DNA of 31,804 bases from a virus, in IMG/VR virus record IMGVR_UViG_3300027969_000286, positions 1-31,804 of that record. One strand, given 5' to 3'. The first letter of the stretch is position 1, and each line of letters begins with the position of its first letter. The notes under the pieces were generated by a model. That model made no database searches, was not told the origin of the DNA, and saw nothing but the letters and a program-made list of their open reading frames with translations. Positions 1 to 8,161 of this stretch are shown here, in pieces. The position numbers and the translations under genes are program-made.

Positions 1-47
1 TCATCTACTACTGTTACGCTTACGCCTGGTGAACTAAGTTGAGCCAT
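1..47 (-). CDS. Tail sheath protein, N-terminal fragment (T4 gp18-like)
   Basis: Only the first 15 codons are inside the window; the gene continues past position 1. The readable start is MAQLSSPGVSVTVVD. The S-P-G-V-x-V-x-x-x-D pattern right after the start is typical of contractile tail-sheath subunits of T4-like phages (seen from memory of the family). The ATG is at 47-45. GGAG lies 8 bases upstream and a perfect late-promoter core TATAAATA sits at 88-81, so the gene should be strongly expressed late, as expected for sheath. The sheath polymerises around the tail tube and contracts on infection. With so few residues the call rests on the N-terminal motif and the context of neck and tail genes. 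Confidence 0.65.
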   Translation of the reverse strand, partial: MAQLSSPGVSVTVVD

Positions 48-80
48 ATTGTGATCTCCATGTGAACATGTTCTGTAATG

Positions 81-88
81 TATTTATA
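81..88 (-). promoter_or_regulatory. T4-type late promoter core for the tail sheath gene
   Basis: Read on the minus strand this is a perfect TATAAATA, the T4 late-promoter element recognised by the gp55-type sigma factor with the sliding-clamp co-activator. It lies 33 bases before the sheath ATG at 47, which leaves room for a leader containing the GGAG ribosome site. Confidence 0.75.
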
Positions 89-146
89 GCATTTTGAAAT
101 TTCATAGCTTATATACACCACCGAAAAGGTCTCCAAAAGGCCAAGT

Positions 147-497
147 TTGCGTAAATACAATATGAGACCACTATGTAGTTGCGGTATGAGGCCTGCCGCA
201 GTAAATTACCGTAAAAACGGACGTACTTACTATAGAAGTATGTGTAACGTGTGTTTAAAGCATGGGGAAGGGCATGGCATTGCCCGTTGGTATCGTGTAG
301 GATACCGAATAAAAAATCAGTGTGACAAGTGTGGTTTCAAGTCACCGCACAAAGAAGTTTTCACAGTGTTTCATGTGGACGGCGATTTAAACAACTGCCG
401 GCCTGCTAACTTGAAAACTGTGTGTTCTAACTGCGCACGAGTCCTACATAAAGAGGGGATTCGCTGGCGTCAAGGGGATCTTGTTCCGGACTTATAA
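147..497 (+). CDS. Small zinc-binding protein with a degenerate HNH-like core
   Basis: A 116-residue basic protein with four Cys pairs (C10/C12, C33/C36, C59/C62, C93/C96), so probably two zinc knuckles. The second half carries an HNH/treble-clef-like signature: H76-x-D78-G-D80, N82-N83, N88-L and then C-S-N-C. In active HNH nucleases the last Cys is normally followed by His; here it is Ala97, so catalysis is doubtful. I recall similar proteins ending in W-x-Q-G-D-L-x-P-D near virion genes of T4-like aquatic phages. The start is a TTG at 147, chosen because AAAAGG lies six bases upstream; the ATG at 162 has no ribosome site. Its 3' end overlaps the convergent dNMP kinase gene by 71 bases, which is unusual. 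Role unknown. Confidence 0.6.
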   Translation: MRKYNMRPLCSCGMRPAAVNYRKNGRTYYRSMCNVCLKHGEGHGIARWYRVGYRIKNQCDKCGFKSPHKEVFTVFHVDGDLNNCRPANLKTVCSNCARVLHKEGIRWRQGDLVPDL

Positions 498-1116
498 GTG
501 AATATACCTGTGCATACAAGTCGTCTATAGTGCCATTATTGTCCATGACTGCATCAAACTCAGTACCAACCCAAGCAGTTTCACTAGCGTGAATTTTACT
601 GCGTTTCATGCGTTCACTGCTGATAGCATAGCTCATATTTTTGTCACCCTCGTTCATGTTCACAGCGTCTTGATACCAATCTGGCTCAGGCCCGCGAACC
701 ACACGAATTACAATTCCACCTGCATTTTTAATTGATTTAATTTCGTTGGGGAAACGGCAGTCTGAGATAACAACTTCGTCTTTTGAATTGCGTAGCTTGT
801 TTTCCAAGCTAGCAATCCAAATATCATCATGAAATGCTTTGCGACAAACTTCAGTGCCCCAGTATTGCAAGATCCAGCGCGGGGTCAAATTGGGCATGTT
901 CAAACGTTCACTCCACCATGGATCCACTTGTTCACGCCATTCACGAGCTTGCTTTGTACGGCCTTCCAGCATGGTTCTGTCCCAACCAAACACTTGGGCT
1001 ACAGCATCTTTTAAACTGTTGGCAAAACTTTCTCGTCGGTAACCATGAAAGTTAGTTAAGTAATCGGCAATAGTATCTTTGCCAGAACCAATAAAACCGC
1101 ACACACCTATAATCAT
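427..1116 (-). CDS. Deoxynucleoside monophosphate kinase (T4 gp1 type)
   Basis: A 229-residue cytoplasmic P-loop kinase, close to the 241 residues of T4 gp1. The phosphate-binding loop G7-F-I-G-S-G-K13-D14-T15 follows the first beta strand, and V-I-S-D-C-R-F-P-N-E (about residues 115-124) matches the Walker-B-like segment of this family. Family members phosphorylate dNMPs to dNDPs for phage DNA synthesis. The ATG at 1116 is preceded by GGAG at five bases. The gene has a consensus-like sigma70 promoter directly upstream, unlike the late promoters around it, consistent with early expression of nucleotide-metabolism genes. The C-terminal 23 codons overlap the convergent HNH-like gene, so the two transcripts would be antisense there. 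Confidence 0.85.
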   Translation of the reverse strand: MIIGVCGFIGSGKDTIADYLTNFHGYRRESFANSLKDAVAQVFGWDRTMLEGRTKQAREWREQVDPWWSERLNMPNLTPRWILQYWGTEVCRKAFHDDIWIASLENKLRNSKDEVVISDCRFPNEIKSIKNAGGIVIRVVRGPEPDWYQDAVNMNEGDKNMSYAISSERMKRSKIHASETAWVGTEFDAVMDNNGTIDDLYAQVYSLISPEQDPLDASESPLYVGLVRS

Positions 1117-1137
1117 AGCATCTCCTAACGATATGCT

Positions 1138-1166
1138 ATTATATAACAGTTTTATTACAAGGTCAA
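1138..1166 (-). promoter_or_regulatory. Sigma70-type (early) promoter for the dNMP kinase
   Basis: On the minus strand TTGACC (1166-1161) and TATAAT (1143-1138) are separated by exactly 17 bases. Transcription should begin near 1131 and lead straight into the kinase. The -35 box overlaps the last codons of the 69-aa gene upstream. This is the only consensus-quality sigma70 promoter I noticed in the window. Confidence 0.75.
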
Positions 1167-1364
1167 ATTATTTTGTTGCCATTCTTCTGCGGCTTGCTGA
1201 TCTGCTTGTAGTTGTGCCATTACTTCGTCCCAAGTGGGCGGATTGGTATTATTTGGGCATGTCCATTGCGTAAAGTTAGTGCCTTCCAATTGAAAATTGG
1301 CTCCGGGGCGTAGTTTTTTAATGGCAACGTCCACGCCCCATAACAATTCAAACGGTATATTCAT
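1155..1364 (-). CDS. Small uncharacterised protein downstream of the adhesin genes
   Basis: A 69-residue acidic protein. The middle has W-T-C-P-N-N-T and the C-terminal half (P-T-W-D-E-V-M followed by Gln/Ala-rich residues) looks like an amphipathic helix. No enzyme motif is visible. Its position as last gene after three large adhesins would suit a fibre assembly or accessory factor, but that is inference from location only. I see no Shine-Dalgarno before the ATG at 1364; instead a late-promoter-like ATTAAATA ends five bases upstream, raising the possibility of a leaderless message. Confidence 0.55.
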   Translation of the reverse strand: MNIPFELLWGVDVAIKKLRPGANFQLEGTNFTQWTCPNNTNPPTWDEVMAQLQADQQAAEEWQQNNLTL

Positions 1365-1369
1365 ACTGA

Positions 1370-1377
1370 TATTTAAT
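1370..1377 (-). promoter_or_regulatory. Late-promoter-like element overlapping an upstream stop codon
   Basis: Read on the minus strand as ATTAAATA. The TAA inside it is the stop codon of the 799-aa adhesin, and the ATG of the next gene begins five bases downstream. It matches seven of eight positions of TATAAATA. It could simply be A+T-rich initiation context. Confidence 0.35.
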
Positions 1378-3772
1378 CGTATCGGTAGCGTACTATAACA
1401 ATTCCCGAGCCACCGCTGCCTGGAGCAATAACTGAGCCAACACTTGGATATTGCCCGTTTCCTGATCCAGCTGCACCACCACCGCCGCCACCAGTATTTG
1501 CACCACCGCTTTGTGCAGTTCCACCAGTAGTTGCAGGAGCTCCAGTGCCACCGCCACCGATTCCGCCTTTACCAGCGGCTGCACCTCTTACTGTATTTCT
1601 CACATCGCCACTTCCGCCTCCACCACCGCCAAACCATCCTGCTGGATATCCGCCTACAGATGCAAATTGTGGGAAAAATCTGCCGTGGCCGCCATAAGCA
1701 TAATTTCCGTTGCCGCCTGCTCCACCTGCTCCACCACCCCCGCCATCTCCAGGACCTGTACAAGCACCACCAGGGAATCCTTGACCAGCAATTCCAGGAC
1801 CACCTGGTTTGCTTGCATATCCACCTGCGCCACCACCTGAGCCGCCTGGATAGCCAGTTCTTGGGTTTGTTTCACCACCGCCACGTCCACCGCCCATGGC
1901 CCATAATGTGCCAAATTGGCTTGGATTTCCGTCATTACTTAAAGTATTAGGACTGGCAACACCAACCCCGCCAGCACCAACTACTACTGTATATTGTTGT
2001 CCGCTGGTTACTGGATAATTTTGAGTGTACAACACTCCACCTGCGCCGCCGCCTCCAGCACCGTCTACGGTTCCGTTTCTGCCACCAGCGCCTCCACCAG
2101 CAACTACTAATACTTCAACGTTGCCTGAGACTGCTGGAGTAAATCCGCTGGTGCCCACAGTTGTATATGTATGATACCGATACCCGCCTAAACTTGTTGG
2201 AGTTGGGCTTGCAACTCCGCTTGTAGCTACATAAGGTCCTGGCGTTGTTGCTTGTTCTATTTGCGGACCAAATGCATAAATTCCGTTTCCTACTACACCT
2301 ATGTGATTTTGATTAGTGCCAATATTTGTATCTACGTGGAAATAATAAGTTCCAACACCGGTAGTTTGGCCAGTAATCCAGCATCTCCACCAGCCGTTTC
2401 CATAACTTTGCATGCCGTAACTGAGTAATCCGCTTTGACCTGCAACCACAGAGGTTACACCAGTAGTTAAATCAAATGATATATAACCTATGCCACTTGT
2501 TATGCCGTCAACATACAATCCTAAATTTCTAGCAGAGGCATCTGTTTTAGCAAAAATACTAAATGTCATGGGCACATTTGATACTGTGGTTTGTTGTATA
2601 TAACAACTAAAACTGGTATTAGATGTTGTATTTTCTTGTAAGTAATATGTGTTTGATCCACCGAGTGGATCTCTTACTGCGGATGCTGTAACATCCAAAC
2701 GTTGCCCAGTACTAAACGATCCCAATGAAGAAGTTGGCAGTAAATTATGCCCGCCAAAATTACGCATAGGATCCTGAATGATCCAACCAGTTGCTGGACC
2801 TTCATAAACTTCCACAGCTTTGAGATCGGAATTGTATTGCATTATTCCTAGTGGAGTTGTGTTTGTACCAGTAACTGCATATCGAATAATAACTACACCG
2901 CTGCCACCTGTGCCTGGAGTTCCGCTGCCATTACCTCCGCCTCCTCCGCCGCCAGTGCTTGCTGTACCTGTAGTACCTGATTGACTAGTTGCAATACCGC
3001 CTGCTCCACCACCACCTAATCCGCCTTGTGCTGGATTTACTCCGTTAACACAAGTAGCACCACCACCACCACCTGCATACCAGGTGGGTGTTCCTGTAAT
3101 ACTAAAATTTAATCCATTGCCGCCGCCGCCTGCTAATGTATATGATCCAGCTTGTCCATTGTTGCCAGCACCACCACCGCCGCCGCCTGCGGCATTTGCA
3201 CCTAAATCACTTGGAGTGCCTACTCCGCCACTAGTACCTTGGCCTGATACTCCAGTTCCAGCTGAATTTGCAAAGCCAGTATTTGCACTGGCGCCACCGC
3301 CACCACTGCCGCCAGCAGTGACACCGCTTGTTGCTGCTCTACTATTGCCGCCGCCGCCGCCGGAAGCAGTTAGTGTATCAAATACACTGTTAGATCCTAC
3401 ACTGGCTACATTAACGCTAGCTGAGGACGGTGCTCCACCTGCGCCTACTGTGACAGTATAGCTAGTTCCAGGAACTACTATGTATGCTGTACTGTAAAGT
3501 AATCCGCCAGCGCCACCACCACCACCGCCATTATAACCGCCGCCTCCTCCTCCACCAACTACAAGCACTTCAACTTGGGTCACCCCAGTTGGTGCTGTCC
3601 AGCTTGTATTAGTAATTGTTGGAGTTGGGCCAGCCAATACTGAATAACTTTGACTGCCAGTATTGGTCCATCTAATTATTGATGTTACGATAGCCGGACG
3701 ATTTGCCGTTGATGCGGGAGACAATGTTAAATTGCCTGAGCCGCTAATTGTTGAATTTTTAAGGATTGCCAT
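1373..3772 (-). CDS. Glycine-rich tail fibre adhesin with a central carbohydrate-binding-like domain
   Basis: A 799-residue protein with two long glycine-rich domains. Each begins with V-E-V-L-V-V-(A/G)-G-G-G, contains many Gly runs and ends with G-(V/I)-V-I-(I/V)-R-Y (roughly residues 58-302 and 545-799). Between them, about 335-520, is a beta-rich module with aromatic-rich W-W-R-C-W-I that resembles the carbohydrate-binding or concanavalin-like modules of phage fibres. The N-terminus shares the L-T-L-x-x-x-x-x-A-N-R-P segment with the adhesin at 5692-8160, probably the particle-attachment region. Glycine-rich domains of this type form distal receptor-binding tips in phages. It is the last and leftmost of three adjacent glycine-rich adhesins. 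Receptor unknown. Codons are GGN-dominated, so the plus strand is full of spurious open frames. Confidence 0.75.
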   Translation of the reverse strand: MAILKNSTISGSGNLTLSPASTANRPAIVTSIIRWTNTGSQSYSVLAGPTPTITNTSWTAPTGVTQVEVLVVGGGGGGGYNGGGGGGAGGLLYSTAYIVVPGTSYTVTVGAGGAPSSASVNVASVGSNSVFDTLTASGGGGGNSRAATSGVTAGGSGGGGASANTGFANSAGTGVSGQGTSGGVGTPSDLGANAAGGGGGGAGNNGQAGSYTLAGGGGNGLNFSITGTPTWYAGGGGGATCVNGVNPAQGGLGGGGAGGIATSQSGTTGTASTGGGGGGGNGSGTPGTGGSGVVIIRYAVTGTNTTPLGIMQYNSDLKAVEVYEGPATGWIIQDPMRNFGGHNLLPTSSLGSFSTGQRLDVTASAVRDPLGGSNTYYLQENTTSNTSFSCYIQQTTVSNVPMTFSIFAKTDASARNLGLYVDGITSGIGYISFDLTTGVTSVVAGQSGLLSYGMQSYGNGWWRCWITGQTTGVGTYYFHVDTNIGTNQNHIGVVGNGIYAFGPQIEQATTPGPYVATSGVASPTPTSLGGYRYHTYTTVGTSGFTPAVSGNVEVLVVAGGGAGGRNGTVDGAGGGGAGGVLYTQNYPVTSGQQYTVVVGAGGVGVASPNTLSNDGNPSQFGTLWAMGGGRGGGETNPRTGYPGGSGGGAGGYASKPGGPGIAGQGFPGGACTGPGDGGGGGAGGAGGNGNYAYGGHGRFFPQFASVGGYPAGWFGGGGGGSGDVRNTVRGAAAGKGGIGGGGTGAPATTGGTAQSGGANTGGGGGGAAGSGNGQYPSVGSVIAPGSGGSGIVIVRYRYD

Positions 3773-3792
3773 TGTATTTTGCCGTTATCTCT

Positions 3793-3800
3793 TATTTAAG
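3793..3800 (-). promoter_or_regulatory. Late-promoter-like element between two adhesin genes
   Basis: CTTAAATA on the minus strand, with the TAA being the stop codon of the upstream adhesin. It lies 20 bases before the ATG at 3772. Six of eight positions match TATAAATA. Same arrangement as the element at 11770-11777. Confidence 0.4.
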
Positions 3801-5688
3801 TTTGTACAGGATACCATCTTAAAACAACGATTCCGCTGCCGCCTGCGCCGCCTGGATCACCACTACCTCTGCCACCACCACCACCTGATCCAGTTAAATT
3901 CACAGCGTTGTTATTAATTGTTGTACTTATTGGTCCAGTGCCAAGACCTGGATGATATCCCACACTACCGTTTGTGGTTCCTGCGTTCATTGTGGATTCA
4001 CCAGTATCTGATCCTGAATAAAAACCGCTGCCCGTTCCACCGCCAGCAAACCATACAGGTTCACCAGTAATTCCGTACATTACACCTGCGCCGCCGCCGT
4101 TAGAACCATTGTTATTACCACCACCACCACCACCTGTGCCGCCAGCACCTCCGCCTCCTCCGCAACCAGTGTCGCCAGAGGCTTGCTGTGCTCCAAGTCC
4201 GCCAGCAAATCCTTGACCAGCAGTGCCAGCACCACCTGCACTAATAGCTGTACTACCGCCGCCGCCTGAGCCACCTGCTGATCCAGCACTTAGATGTGTT
4301 GATGCGCCAGCACCGCCGCCTACTGCTGTTAGTATTGCTGTGCCGCCACTTTGAGCAAATACACTATTAGTTCCATTTGTGCTTGCGCCACCGCCTAATC
4401 CTGCTAGAATAGTATAGTTATAACCAGCGGCCACTTGATAAGATTGCTGATACAATAAACCACCCGCACCTCCGCCACCGCCATATCCTGATGAGGCATT
4501 GGCAGTTCCACCACCACCGCCACCAGCAAGGCATAATACCTCTACCTTAGATACTCCTGTTGGAGTTGGCCAGTAATATGTGCCTTCTCCATTACCTATC
4601 TGTCCAGTATTGGTAAAAGACTGTACCACTTGATTTGGGTTAACACTGAGATATCTAACAATAACAATTCCGGCTGCACCAACAGCACGATTAAATCTAT
4701 GGTACCCACCACCAAATGTAGCGTCATAATGACTGCCGCCGCCGCCTGATCCAGTCCAAAATTCTCCGTTGCCGCCTAACAACGTTGCTGTTCCAGATCC
4801 TGCGCCAGCTGGTGCACCTGCACCGCCGCCACCGGCTCCTCCTTGCCCAGCAATGCCACCAGCTTGAATATTTCCACCACCACCACCAGCATACCATTTG
4901 CTTTTTCCACTAATGCTGAATGCAAGTCCAGGACCGCCTGAGCCAGCAAGTGCGGATATATTATCACCACCTCGGCCACCAGCTCCACCACCACCGGCCG
5001 CAGGATAGTATGGCGCGGCAACAGTTCCACTACCACCTTGATATCCTTGACCAACAGTTCCAGCACCGCCAGCACCAAGTGCCCTTGATGATCCTCCGCC
5101 ACTGCCGCCAACAACACCATTACTGCTATGGTAGCCTCCACCACCGCCACCTATGGCTGTGATAGATCCAAATACACTATTACTACCGCTGGCGCCTGCG
5201 CCGTCTGCGGTATCGGTGCCGTATCGTTGCCCGGCATTACCAGCGCCAGCGCCGCCTGCGCCTATAGTAACAGTAATAGCAGATCCAGCCGTCACTGCAT
5301 AACTTGTATTATAAACTACACCGCCAGCACCGCCTCCACCACCGCTGTGGCGACCACCTCCTCCACCACCGGCAATAACTAATACTTCAACAGTGCCAGT
5401 GTATCTAGGAGTAAATGTATGACTTCCTGCTCCAGGAAACTGATGTACTTTGTACACATCATGTTGATATGTTATGTGTTGCCCTGATGATGTTGCAACA
5501 TCCGCATGATTTTTTACAGTTGCCGAATGAGCAAACTTATTCCATGAGGTTCCGTTATAAATTTCTGTATATTTTAAATCTGTATTGTAACGCATTGCAC
5601 CAGCACTGGGACCGCCAGGGCGTTGCGCAGTTGAGCCAAGAGCTGTTTGAGCGTATGATGCTGTAATTGTTGTTTGTAGATTAGCCAT
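3796..5688 (-). CDS. Glycine-rich tail fibre adhesin with two Gly-rich domains
   Basis: A 630-residue protein. The N-terminus (about 1-55) ends in M-R-Y-N-T-D-L-K-Y-T-E-I-Y-N-G, a short beta module common in phage fibre proteins; a cognate copy lies in the middle of the neighbouring 799-aa protein (M-Q-Y-N-S-D-L-K-A-V-E-V-Y). Two Gly-rich domains follow, about 95-345 and 365-630, each opening with V-E-V-L and closing with I-V-(I/V)-(V/L)-R. Unlike its neighbours it has no extra lectin-like domain. Likely a distal tail fibre component used for host recognition. The gene sits three bases after the 822-aa adhesin gene, so the two are probably co-transcribed. Confidence 0.7.
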   Translation of the reverse strand: MANLQTTITASYAQTALGSTAQRPGGPSAGAMRYNTDLKYTEIYNGTSWNKFAHSATVKNHADVATSSGQHITYQHDVYKVHQFPGAGSHTFTPRYTGTVEVLVIAGGGGGGRHSGGGGGAGGVVYNTSYAVTAGSAITVTIGAGGAGAGNAGQRYGTDTADGAGASGSNSVFGSITAIGGGGGGYHSSNGVVGGSGGGSSRALGAGGAGTVGQGYQGGSGTVAAPYYPAAGGGGAGGRGGDNISALAGSGGPGLAFSISGKSKWYAGGGGGNIQAGGIAGQGGAGGGGAGAPAGAGSGTATLLGGNGEFWTGSGGGGSHYDATFGGGYHRFNRAVGAAGIVIVRYLSVNPNQVVQSFTNTGQIGNGEGTYYWPTPTGVSKVEVLCLAGGGGGGTANASSGYGGGGGAGGLLYQQSYQVAAGYNYTILAGLGGGASTNGTNSVFAQSGGTAILTAVGGGAGASTHLSAGSAGGSGGGGSTAISAGGAGTAGQGFAGGLGAQQASGDTGCGGGGGAGGTGGGGGGNNNGSNGGGAGVMYGITGEPVWFAGGGTGSGFYSGSDTGESTMNAGTTNGSVGYHPGLGTGPISTTINNNAVNLTGSGGGGGRGSGDPGGAGGSGIVVLRWYPVQT

Positions 5689-5691
5689 AGT

Positions 5692-8160
5692 TTATAATCC
5701 AAACCTATTTTTCATTGCTTGATAATTTGTCTGTATTTCGCCAGATGTTAGTGTTTTTGTATATATTCTTGCGGCGCCTACGTATCCAGGTAGTGCATAT
5801 TGTGCTGTGCTAAAACCCCAACCTGAATACATACCAATTCTATATGCATTGTTCAATGTCAATGCTGTGAGATTACTAGTTCCTTGAGTAAGCAATTGTC
5901 CATCCAAGTATATTCGCCATTGATTTCCATCTCTAGTAGTAGCCATGTGATGCCAGGCGTTGGTCGATAGTGCAACACTACTAGCCTGCACTTCGACGCC
6001 ACCATTTCCTGTTATAAAATTAACCGTTCCAGCACTCACATAATCCCAAAGGAAATAACTGCTACATCCGCCGTCACTGCCGTCACCTCTCAGGTCAAAT
6101 ATGTATGCTCTTGCATAAGTGGCATCTTTAATACCTGTTACATATACCCACATATCATAACTGTGTTGATTGCCTAAATACACATTGGGACTTGACATTG
6201 CAATAAAATCATTAGTGCCATCTAATCGAACAAACTTATAATTTGGTGTTGCAACTTGTAAGGCGCCGTTGGTCGGAGTGCCAATTGATCCACTGGCCAA
6301 ATCAAGTAGTTTAGATGAATTGATAGGAGATTGTGGATTTAGAGCTGGACTACATGCAGGGTTACTTATATCCAAATCAACTACCAGTCTATCAGTAACA
6401 TAAGATTGTCGATCCTCAACTGGGCTTGTTAATTCAAATCTACCGGCTTGGGCAATATAATTTTGTTTAACTTCAGCTTGTGTTAATGCTCGACTGTATA
6501 CACTAACATTTGATATATTACCTGTGAAGAAGTTCTGACTTCCTGGACTTTGTACCCAAGTACCTATAACACCATTGTTGAACACAAACGATGGTGTTAA
6601 TGAAGGAGCACTTGCTTGTAGTACTACACTGCCATTTAAGTAAATTGTAGTCGTTGCGTTAACGTTGCCTATAACTTTAGTTACTGTCACGTGATTCCAT
6701 ACGTTGGGCTGATATACATTGTTATTACTAGTTACATTTTGTCCGCCGTTGTACGCAACACCAATGTTATACGCACCACTGTTATTTAAAAATATCGAAA
6801 AAGTGTCACCAGCACTGCCTGCGCCGCCAAATCCCATTACAGTACTACCAGTTGTTGAACCACCAGTATAATAGAACCAGGCAGACATACTTACTTCCAC
6901 GTTGCCAGAAACTCCTACAGACGTTCCTATAGTCACATATTGACTAGAACCATTGAATGAAAAATATCCGCCGTTGCTACTACTATATGCAGGACTTCCC
7001 ACTAGGGTTCCGTTGTTTCCAAATCCAGATATATCACTCCAGGTTGTACTACTACCGTATCTTGCGGCATCTAAATGACAAGTTAACCCTTGAGTCACAA
7101 TATTTGTTCCAGTTGGAGCAATTTTCCATTTGTTTGCAGTTTCGTAATTTTCAAATGTGTTTGCAACTGTGTTAAAACGTGTTTGTCCAGTGGGCTGAGT
7201 TGTTGCTGTGGCCAGTGCATATCTAATTATCACTATTCCCGATCCGCCAGCACCTCCACCAAGATTACTATATAAAAATCCACCACCGCCACCACCAGTT
7301 CCATTAACACCGCTTGCTGATGTTCTTACGGCTGCTCCACCACCTGTAGCAGTATACCCGCCAACGCCACCGCCTCCTACTCCGCCTAACCCATATGTTG
7401 CTACTGGTGATGAAAAATATCCAGCTTGACCTAACTGTGTTCCGCCACCACCACCACCATAAAATGTAGGTGTTCCGCTTATGTCATAGCATACTCCTGG
7501 GCCACCAAATCCACCATATAATGAATCAGGACCACCGCCAGGGCCGCCTGCGCCTCCGCCTCCTGAAGTAGGGTAATGAACTAGTGTTGTGCCACCATCT
7601 CCGAAGAAGCCGCCACCCTGAAAGCCTTGTCCTGGAGTGCCAGCGCCACCAACAGTAAACGCACCACTATTGTCGCTTGCGCCGCCGCCTGATCCACCAT
7701 TGTTTCGAGAGGCCGCAGTTTGACCTTGACTTATGCCTGCGCCACCGCCAATAGCCGTTAGTGTGGCAAATACACTGTTAGCGCCAGCATTACCGGTATT
7801 ACTTGATTGTGTTGCGGCTGTACCACCTTGACCCACTGTGACTGTATAACTTGTAGCAGGCGTTACTGGAAACGCTGAATTATAAATTACGCCACCTGCT
7901 CCGCCACCACCTCCGTGGTAGCCACCACCTGCTCCGCCACCAGCAACAACTAGTACTTCAATGCTGGTCACACCAGTAGGACATGTCCAACTTGTGGTTG
8001 TTGTGGTTGCACTGCCGCTGGTCACGCTGACTGCTTGTGTGCCAGTGTTGGTCCATTGTACAATAACTGTGCTGGACAAGCTGGGCCTATTGGCACTTGT
8101 ACCACTTGGCAGCGTCAAGCTACCGGTATCATTAACGGATAGACTTGCTAACTGTGCCAT
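5692..8160 (-). CDS. Glycine-rich tail fibre adhesin with two LamG/concanavalin-like domains
   Basis: An 822-residue protein. Residues about 66-315 are a Gly-rich domain. A linker with T-R-F-N-T-V-A-N-T-F-E-N-Y then leads to two lectin-like jelly rolls: about 358-570 (H-L-D-A-A-R, W-x-D-I-S-G-x-G-N-N-G, then F-N-G-S-S-Q-Y-V) and about 590-822 (L-V-V-D-L-D, F-V-R-L-D-G-T-N-D-F). Both match the LamG/concanavalin A-like glucanase fold used for sugar binding. Each ends in the V-x-x-Y-x-(R/K)-x-L-x-x-x-E-(V/I)-x-x-N-Y motif typical of the last strands. Likely a glycan-recognising fibre. It begins one base after the stop of the 1196-aa fibre gene, so it is part of the same transcription unit. Confidence 0.75.
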   Translation of the reverse strand: MAQLASLSVNDTGSLTLPSGTSANRPSLSSTVIVQWTNTGTQAVSVTSGSATTTTTSWTCPTGVTSIEVLVVAGGGAGGGYHGGGGGAGGVIYNSAFPVTPATSYTVTVGQGGTAATQSSNTGNAGANSVFATLTAIGGGAGISQGQTAASRNNGGSGGGASDNSGAFTVGGAGTPGQGFQGGGFFGDGGTTLVHYPTSGGGGAGGPGGGPDSLYGGFGGPGVCYDISGTPTFYGGGGGGTQLGQAGYFSSPVATYGLGGVGGGGVGGYTATGGGAAVRTSASGVNGTGGGGGGFLYSNLGGGAGGSGIVIIRYALATATTQPTGQTRFNTVANTFENYETANKWKIAPTGTNIVTQGLTCHLDAARYGSSTTWSDISGFGNNGTLVGSPAYSSSNGGYFSFNGSSQYVTIGTSVGVSGNVEVSMSAWFYYTGGSTTGSTVMGFGGAGSAGDTFSIFLNNSGAYNIGVAYNGGQNVTSNNNVYQPNVWNHVTVTKVIGNVNATTTIYLNGSVVLQASAPSLTPSFVFNNGVIGTWVQSPGSQNFFTGNISNVSVYSRALTQAEVKQNYIAQAGRFELTSPVEDRQSYVTDRLVVDLDISNPACSPALNPQSPINSSKLLDLASGSIGTPTNGALQVATPNYKFVRLDGTNDFIAMSSPNVYLGNQHSYDMWVYVTGIKDATYARAYIFDLRGDGSDGGCSSYFLWDYVSAGTVNFITGNGGVEVQASSVALSTNAWHHMATTRDGNQWRIYLDGQLLTQGTSNLTALTLNNAYRIGMYSGWGFSTAQYALPGYVGAARIYTKTLTSGEIQTNYQAMKNRFGL

Positions 8161-8161
8161 A

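Noticed and set aside
147-497. HNH homing endonuclease as a mobile element
   Set aside because: The gene is not inside another gene, the last HNH histidine is absent, and the family appears to be a resident of this phage group.
3084-3461. Proline-rich open frames on the plus strand across the adhesin genes (also near 1511-1950, 4920-5382, 7208-7429, 8361-9824)
   Set aside because: They are the complement of GGN-rich minus-strand genes. Their Pro-, His- or Ser-rich content is explained by that, and they lack ribosome sites.
1373-5688. Collagen-like G-X-Y protein that could be a prolyl hydroxylase target
   Set aside because: The Gly residues come in runs inside V-E-V-L...I-R-Y domains, not in regular G-X-Y triplets with frequent Pro.
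1373-8160. Dense CCNCC repeats considered as a CRISPR array or tandem DNA repeat
   Set aside because: The repeats are three-base codon repeats for Gly in reading frame, with irregular spacing and no conserved repeat-spacer units.
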